Assembly: GCF_900114545.1 (NCBI RefSeq)
Contig: NZ_FOTI01000032.1
Location: 1 to 33,443, forward strand
Direction: 5' to 3'
Length of the DNA stretch: 33,443 nt
Source: Halanaerobium salsuginis
GTDB taxonomy: Bacteria; Bacillota; Halanaerobiia; Halanaerobiales; Halanaerobiaceae
Each line of letters opens with the position of its first letter. Position 1 is the stretch's first letter. This document shows positions 29,602 to 33,443 of the stretch, piece after piece. The notes beneath the pieces are model-generated. The model was not told the DNA's origin and did not search any database. It worked only from the letters and a program-made list of their open reading frames with translations. A program made the translations under genes and the position numbers.

Positions 29602-30113
29602 TTGAGTTCACTCCCAATTGCTTTAGTTTTACGCTGATAAATATGAAAAAAATATTGATAAGGGTTTTGACTATTTTTAATCCCCTGCTCTTTACTAACT
29701 AAAGTCCAATTTTGCCAATTAATTTCGGGAAAATAAGTGTCTCCCGAAAACTTATTTTCAATAATTGTCAAATATAATTTGTCAGTTTGGGGGAGAAAGA
29801 TTCGATAAATTTCTGCTCCTCCAATAATAAAAGCTTGCTGAGCTTGATCAGTAAATCTAGTCAGTATTTCAGCAGGTGAATTAATTATTTCACATCCTTC
29901 AGCTGTATAATTTTTATCTCTAGTCAAAATGATATTTTCTCGTTCTGGAAGAGGAAACCCAATTGATTCAAAGGTTTTTCTTCCCATAATAACAGGTGAA
30001 CCAGTAGTAGTTTTTTTAAAGTATTTTAAGTCTGCTGGCAGCTGCCAGGGAATTTTATTTTTATCACCAATTAACTGATTCTGATCCATTGCTACAATAA
30101 TTGCTAAACTCAT
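29598..30113 (-). CDS. folA: Dihydrofolate reductase
   Basis: This 171-residue DHFR reduces dihydrofolate with NADPH. It has [27 protein letters not shown] (catalytic Asp in LPADLKYF), [20 protein letters not shown] and [20 protein letters not shown] precedes ATG. It is transcribed with thyA from an extended -10 promoter (TGCTATAAT on the minus strand at 30146-30154). Confidence 0.95.
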   Translation of the reverse strand: MSLAIIVAMDQNQLIGDKNKIPWQLPADLKYFKKTTTGSPVIMGRKTFESIGFPLPERENIILTRDKNYTAEGCEIINSPAEILTRFTDQAQQAFIIGGAEIYRIFLPQTDKLYLTIIENKFSGDTYFPEINWQNWTLVSKEQGIKNSQNPYQYFFHIYQRKTKAIGSELK

Positions 30114-30145
30114 AATTACACCTCACTAAAAAATTCATTATTACT

Positions 30146-30154
30146 ATTATAGCA
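30146..30154 (-). promoter_or_regulatory. Extended -10 promoter of folA-thyA
   Basis: The minus-strand TGCTATAAT is an ideal extended -10 about 35 bases before the folA start. The -35 is weak. Confidence 0.55.
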
Positions 30155-30193
30155 AGAAATTTAAAGCAAAGAAAGCTAAACAGGCTATTTTAT

Positions 30194-30670
30194 CTAAACT
30201 AGTTTTTTACTTAATCTTATCATATCAAAACATTGAATTTTATTTTCGTATAGTGGCTTATTATAATGCCTTAAAAAATAATTTTTATCAATTCCTACAA
30301 TTCTAAATCCAAGTTTTTGATATAATGCTAGTTGAAACAAGCTAGAATTTGCTGTGCCAATCTCTAGTCTTTCTGCTCCAGCCAGGCGAGCTCGTTCAAT
30401 TGCATCATTAAGCAAAAATTTCCCCAGACCCTGCTGTTGATAATCTTCTCTAACGGCAATATTAACAACTTCTAAAATATTAGGTCGTGTTTTGAGCAAG
30501 ATATATTCACCAATAATATCATGCTTAAGGCTGGCAATAAAGATTAATCCCCGGGCCAGATAAGAATTAATCATTTTTGATGAAGGGTCTGCTAATAATA
30601 ATAATTCATACAAATCATCACTAATTTCAGCAGTTTTACTAATCACAACCTGTTCAATTAATTTACTCAT
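30194..30670 (-). CDS. GNAT family N-acetyltransferase
   Basis: This 158-residue protein has the acetyl-CoA site VREDYQQQGLGKFLLNDAIERA, followed by EIGTANSSLFQLALYQKLGFRIVGID. It ends with a variable basic tail. AGGAGG precedes ATG. It resembles stand-alone small-molecule acetyltransferases (YvbK-like), substrate unknown. It may share a transcript with the next upstream acetyltransferase, 35 bases away. Confidence 0.85.
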   Translation of the reverse strand: MSKLIEQVVISKTAEISDDLYELLLLADPSSKMINSYLARGLIFIASLKHDIIGEYILLKTRPNILEVVNIAVREDYQQQGLGKFLLNDAIERARLAGAERLEIGTANSSLFQLALYQKLGFRIVGIDKNYFLRHYNKPLYENKIQCFDMIRLSKKLV

Positions 30671-30705
30671 AACTAACCTCCTAGCTTGTCTTACTAATCA
30701 ATTTG

Positions 30706-31245
30706 CTAACTTTTTTTAACTTTAATTTTAGATAAATCAATCCAGTAACGATTAAACATTTTCTTGGAATCTTTATAATGTCTTGTGTCTGCCAATTTAC
30801 CATTGTTTTTTATAATAACTTTAATTGAAGCTAGATTATCGATATCAGCTGTAAGTAAAACCTTACTAATTCCTAGCTTTTTGGCTTCTTGAAGAGTTTT
30901 ATTTAATAATTCTGTTCCAATCCCTTTTCCTCTAACCGACTTTTTAATATAATAAGAAATATGACCTCCACAATTTAAAAGCTCTTTAGTAAGTTTATGT
31001 CTTAATTTACTGAGCCCAATAACATAATTATTAGGAGTAACTAGCCAGTATGTAGTCATTGCAACAAAGTCAGGTTTAAGCTGATCAGCTTTTTCCATTA
31101 AAATCAATCTATTTAGATATCTTTCAACACTAAAGTTGGGAGAGTTAAGATTTGGTCCTGATACCCCATTCTCTCCTTTATTAAAGTCATCTAAAAATTC
31201 CATTAATCCACCTGGTAATTCCCGGGAAACTTTTTTAAGCTGCAA
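30706..31245 (-). CDS. GNAT family N-acetyltransferase
   Basis: This 179-residue protein has KKSVRGKGIGTELLNKTLQEA as the acetyl-CoA loop, then LLTADIDNLASIKVIIKNNGKL, a typical GNAT end (shown by its core motifs). The N-terminus LPGGLMEFLDDFNKGENG resembles predicted acetyltransferases of the YkkB type. GGAGGT lies 7 bases before ATG. The substrate is unknown. Two GNAT genes in tandem suggest a small modification or resistance cluster. Confidence 0.85.
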   Translation of the reverse strand: MQLKKVSRELPGGLMEFLDDFNKGENGVSGPNLNSPNFSVERYLNRLILMEKADQLKPDFVAMTTYWLVTPNNYVIGLSKLRHKLTKELLNCGGHISYYIKKSVRGKGIGTELLNKTLQEAKKLGISKVLLTADIDNLASIKVIIKNNGKLADTRHYKDSKKMFNRYWIDLSKIKVKKS

Positions 31246-31417
31246 GTTAGTTACCTCCTATTGCAGAGCTTATTTTTCTTTATCAGGGCTGTTATAAATT
31301 TTTGCCTCGATTACATATAATATTATTCATATTTATAATGAATCTCTCTTCTTTTTAAAAATTATTTATGGTTTAGCATAACCTTACTGAAATTTGAGAT
31401 CGCGTCTGGTTCAGCAA

Positions 31418-32065
31418 TCAAACTGTAATATTCATCTGCTTCTTCAGGGCTATTGTAACTCCATCACCAATAGGTAGAATAGTACTTTCAATTCTATCAT
31501 CAGTCATAACCAACTTATTAAATTCTTCAATTGCTGGAATTAAGTAATGCCATTTGGGATCTAAATCTATTACAGGAAACAATGTATCATCTGCAACTAA
31601 TATTCCTCCAGGTTTTAATAACTTAATACAATCATCAAATAAAACAGGATAAAGCCTTTTGTCTACATCTTGAAATATTAAGTCATATTTTTTATTTAAA
31701 CCCGGGATAATTACTTTAGCATCACCAATTTTTATATCAATTATGTCAGCAACTCCAGATTTAATAAAATTCTCTTTAGCTTGTTTTGCTACAGCTTCAT
31801 CAAACTCGATTGTTGTTATATGACCTTTATATTTTTTTAGTATTTGAGCCATTGATGTTGCTGAATATCCAATGCTTGTCCCTATTTCTAAAATATCCCT
31901 TGAACTACTTATTGTAATTATTAATTTCAAGAAACGAGCTACATCATCATCTACTACTGGTATAAAATCTTTTAATTCTGTTTCATCTTGAAATTTTTTG
32001 CGATTTAGTTCTTCTTTATCCTTATACAAATTTTCTATATACTTGTTGATTCTTTCTAAATCCAT
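31418..32065 (-). CDS. SAM-dependent O-methyltransferase (caffeoyl-CoA/catechol type)
   Basis: This is a 215-residue class I methyltransferase. Motif I is ILEIGTSIGYSATSMA, followed by ITTIEFDEA, the IGDA box (KIGDAKVIIP), LIFQDVDKRLYP and LLKPGGILVADDTLF. The cation-dependent O-methyltransferase family fits; the usual second metal-binding Asp-Asp is kept in the VADDTLF box. ATG 32065 has GGAG 9 bases upstream and is preferred over 32095, which abuts the palindromic repeat. The substrate is unknown. Confidence 0.85.
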   Translation of the reverse strand: MDLERINKYIENLYKDKEELNRKKFQDETELKDFIPVVDDDVARFLKLIITISSSRDILEIGTSIGYSATSMAQILKKYKGHITTIEFDEAVAKQAKENFIKSGVADIIDIKIGDAKVIIPGLNKKYDLIFQDVDKRLYPVLFDDCIKLLKPGGILVADDTLFPVIDLDPKWHYLIPAIEEFNKLVMTDDRIESTILPIGDGVTIALKKQMNITV

Positions 32066-32097
32066 GTTTTTCATCTCCTTTATACTTTTAGCCATTA

Positions 32098-32263
32098 TTG
32101 CAGATAACGTCCCGAGTATTCCCGACGTGCTCGTGCCGTTAGGCCTGGCGCAAAGTTTGCTGCTTAAACACTTACCTCATTCATGGCAAGCTTTGTGACA
32201 GAGAGCATGTCTTGAAGAGTAGCCATGGTCTTTGGCGTAACGGGAATACTCTGTTATCTGAAG
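32098..32263. repeat. GC-rich MITE-like palindromic unit
   Basis: Terminal inverted repeats are CAGATAAC plus GAGTATTCCCG at 32101-32124, and CGGGAATACTC plus GTTATCTG at 32241-32260. Internally GCAAAGTTTGC (about 32150-32160) and GCAAGCTTTGT (about 32187-32197) are also complementary. The about 165 bp is much richer in G and C than its surroundings and has no coding potential. It sits directly upstream of the methyltransferase start. It looks like a non-autonomous mobile unit or a structured RNA element. Confidence 0.6.
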
Positions 32264-32271
32264 TTGCACTT

Positions 32272-33105
32272 CTATCTTTCAGAAAACCAAACATTTACAA
32301 GCGTAGTTAAATACAACCCTAAAATAAGCCATCCAAAAATTCCTTCAGCTACATATAATAATTTATAATTTTGACTGAAAAATGAAGGAAAAATTCCCAA
32401 TGTAAAAAAGGCACTAACACTTGTTAATATTGACTGACTTATACTATATAAATTTAAATAATAAATAAAAGAAAAAACAGCAATGATTAACATGCCACCT
32501 ATAAATGCTCTAAATGGTTTAACCCCGTAACCAGTTAACCATTCTATTAAAATTTTCTTATATAAATAATCTATTAATCCATCATTATTATGATTTGTTC
32601 CTGCTTGTTTAGATTTAAAAAAATATTTTCTTTTTTTATCGTAAACATTATCTGCTTTAAAAGCCTGTTGAATAGAATTATAAAAGTCACTCAAAAATGA
32701 ATAATCATACTCTGAACTCATTGATCCTTTATGAGCAACAAAAGATGTAACAGGTTCCTCAATATTTACTGTAGAATTAAATTTACAATCTAAAAACAAG
32801 TTTTTTTCTGTAAAAAAATTTTTAAAATTTGTATTAGAAAAACTACAGTTAGTAAATTTAGAGCCTTCAATAAAATCACAATTAATAAATTTACATTTCT
32901 CAAATTTTGCTCCTAACCACACATTATTATGGAAAATACAATTACGAAAAGTAACTTTATGAAATTTCGCAAAGTTAAAGGAACAGCGAAAATATCCATT
33001 TTTGAATTCACAATGATTAAAATGTGAGTAGGAAAAATCTATATTTTCAAAATTATCTTTTTTAGGGAAATCAATTTCTTCTCCATGAATCGTTATTCCC
33101 TGCAT
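32272..33105 (-). CDS. Pentapeptide-repeat protein with C-terminal two-TM channel-like domain
   Basis: This is a 277-residue protein. Residues about 20-110 are pentapeptide repeats of the A(D/N)LXX type (NIDFSYSHFNHCEFKNGYF; FRNCIFHNN; CKFINCDF; CSFSNTNF), giving a right-handed quadrilateral helix. After a soluble linker come two TM helices (about 198-220 and 252-272). Between them, SVSAFFTLGIFPSFF takes the place of an ion-channel pore loop, but the K+ filter TVGYG is degenerate (TLGIF). No SD is seen; TATACT lies about 16 bases before ATG, so the mRNA may be nearly leaderless. Confidence 0.75.
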   Translation of the reverse strand: MQGITIHGEEIDFPKKDNFENIDFSYSHFNHCEFKNGYFRCSFNFAKFHKVTFRNCIFHNNVWLGAKFEKCKFINCDFIEGSKFTNCSFSNTNFKNFFTEKNLFLDCKFNSTVNIEEPVTSFVAHKGSMSSEYDYSFLSDFYNSIQQAFKADNVYDKKRKYFFKSKQAGTNHNNDGLIDYLYKKILIEWLTGYGVKPFRAFIGGMLIIAVFSFIYYLNLYSISQSILTSVSAFFTLGIFPSFFSQNYKLLYVAEGIFGWLILGLYLTTLVNVWFSER

Positions 33106-33134
33106 ATACTAAACTAAAAGTATACCAAAATTAA

Positions 33135-33443
33135 TGGTCTGCTAAACGAAAAATGTACCATTCTATCACCGCCTCCTGTATAATTGATTTAACCACAAAT
33201 CATATTATGCGGGAGGTAAGAAAGGTGATAGAAATGGCACAATATAATTATATTAGATTTTTGTATTTTAATCAAAAGAAAAGCAAAAGAGCTATTGCTC
33301 GGGAAACTGGATTACACCGAGATACGATAACCAGAGCAATTGAGAATCCAGAGCAAAAGTACAGACTAAGTACTGAAAGACCACAGCCAGTAAATGGAGA
33401 TTTCAAAGATCGAATAAAAGAAATGGTTAAAGCTAACCATGAA
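33135..33443 (+). mobile_element. Left end of an IS21-family insertion sequence (cut by window)
   Basis: CCATTCTATCACC (33158-33170) and GGTGATAGAAATGG (33224-33237) are complementary and precede an istA start. The outer end is probably near TGGTCTGC at 33135. Only the first 0.3 kb is in the window. Confidence 0.6.
33225..33443 (+). CDS. istA: IstA-type transposase, N-terminal part (runs off window)
   Basis: 73 codons are open to the edge. GTG 33225 has GGGAGG 8 bases upstream; an ATG at 33234 is also in frame. The product begins with IRFLYFNQKKSKRAIARETG and continues LHRDTITRAIEN, the helix-turn-helix of IS21 IstA proteins. The DDE catalytic core lies beyond the window. Confidence 0.8.
   Translation, partial: MIEMAQYNYIRFLYFNQKKSKRAIARETGLHRDTITRAIENPEQKYRLSTERPQPVNGDFKDRIKEMVKANHE

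Noticed and set aside
32098-32263. Integron attC site
   Set aside because: The ends do not fit the RYYYAAC/GTTRRRY core pattern and there is no integron integrase in the window.
1-33443. CRISPR arrays or rRNA genes
   Set aside because: No series of regularly spaced repeats and no rRNA-like sequence was found on reading through.

Overview
The window looks like a low-GC, anaerobic Firmicutes-type genome. Several features fit a halophile of the Halanaerobiales, but that placement is an inference: two K+ uptake systems, a Trk/Ktr operon under a cyclic-di-AMP riboswitch, and a siderophore-binding protein with a signal peptide but no lipobox cysteine, as expected if the cell is diderm. No 16S or other species marker is present.

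Layout. Bases 1-400 hold the 5' end of a transposase gene with its IS-end hairpin, three DnaA-box-like 9-mers and the promoter of a tRNA-Arg(CCG) gene (405-479). The tRNA is the attachment site of an integrated island of about 23.2 kb: a 49-bp perfect direct repeat occurs at 436-484 (the tRNA 3' half) and at 23653-23701. The integrase is the first gene inside the tRNA-side end.

Inside the island there are four blocks. (1) A plasmid/phage-like control and replication block (588-6878): tyrosine integrase, LexA/CI-like repressor whose cleavage serine is replaced, a lambda-like divergent switch, an excisionase-like HTH protein, an HUH rolling-circle type initiator with an adjacent nested inverted repeat, an RHH protein, an orphan UPF0175 antitoxin-like protein and a second minimal tyrosine recombinase. 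(2) Defence and recombination (7053-14755): a one-chain restriction-methylation-specificity enzyme, a YneA-like LysM protein, RecT, RadC, four mini genes separated by terminator-like hairpins with little room for promoters, and an AAA ATPase/TOPRIM pair. (3) A mostly empty 0.7-kb spacer with a 23-residue lysine-rich ORF and several hairpins. (4) An eight-gene K+ operon on the minus strand (23064 to 15505): ktrB-ktrA-histidine kinase-receiver-receiver/TPR-RCK_N-trkA-trkH, preceded by a promoter, a ydaO-type c-di-AMP riboswitch and an intrinsic terminator. Two similar hairpin/terminator sequences flank this operon.

Right of the island (23702-33443) the genes are ordinary chromosomal ones: a broken AraC-type regulator fragment, a Fur-box-controlled iron-siderophore ABC operon, GNAT acetyltransferases, thyA-folA, an O-methyltransferase, a GC-rich MITE-like palindromic unit, a pentapeptide-repeat protein fused to a two-TM channel-like domain, and the start of an IS21-family istA at the window edge.

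The most interesting unit is the K+ operon. Two complete K+ channel/gating systems and a full sensor kinase with two receivers that lack DNA-binding outputs share one riboswitch-controlled transcript, and all of it lies between att repeats.
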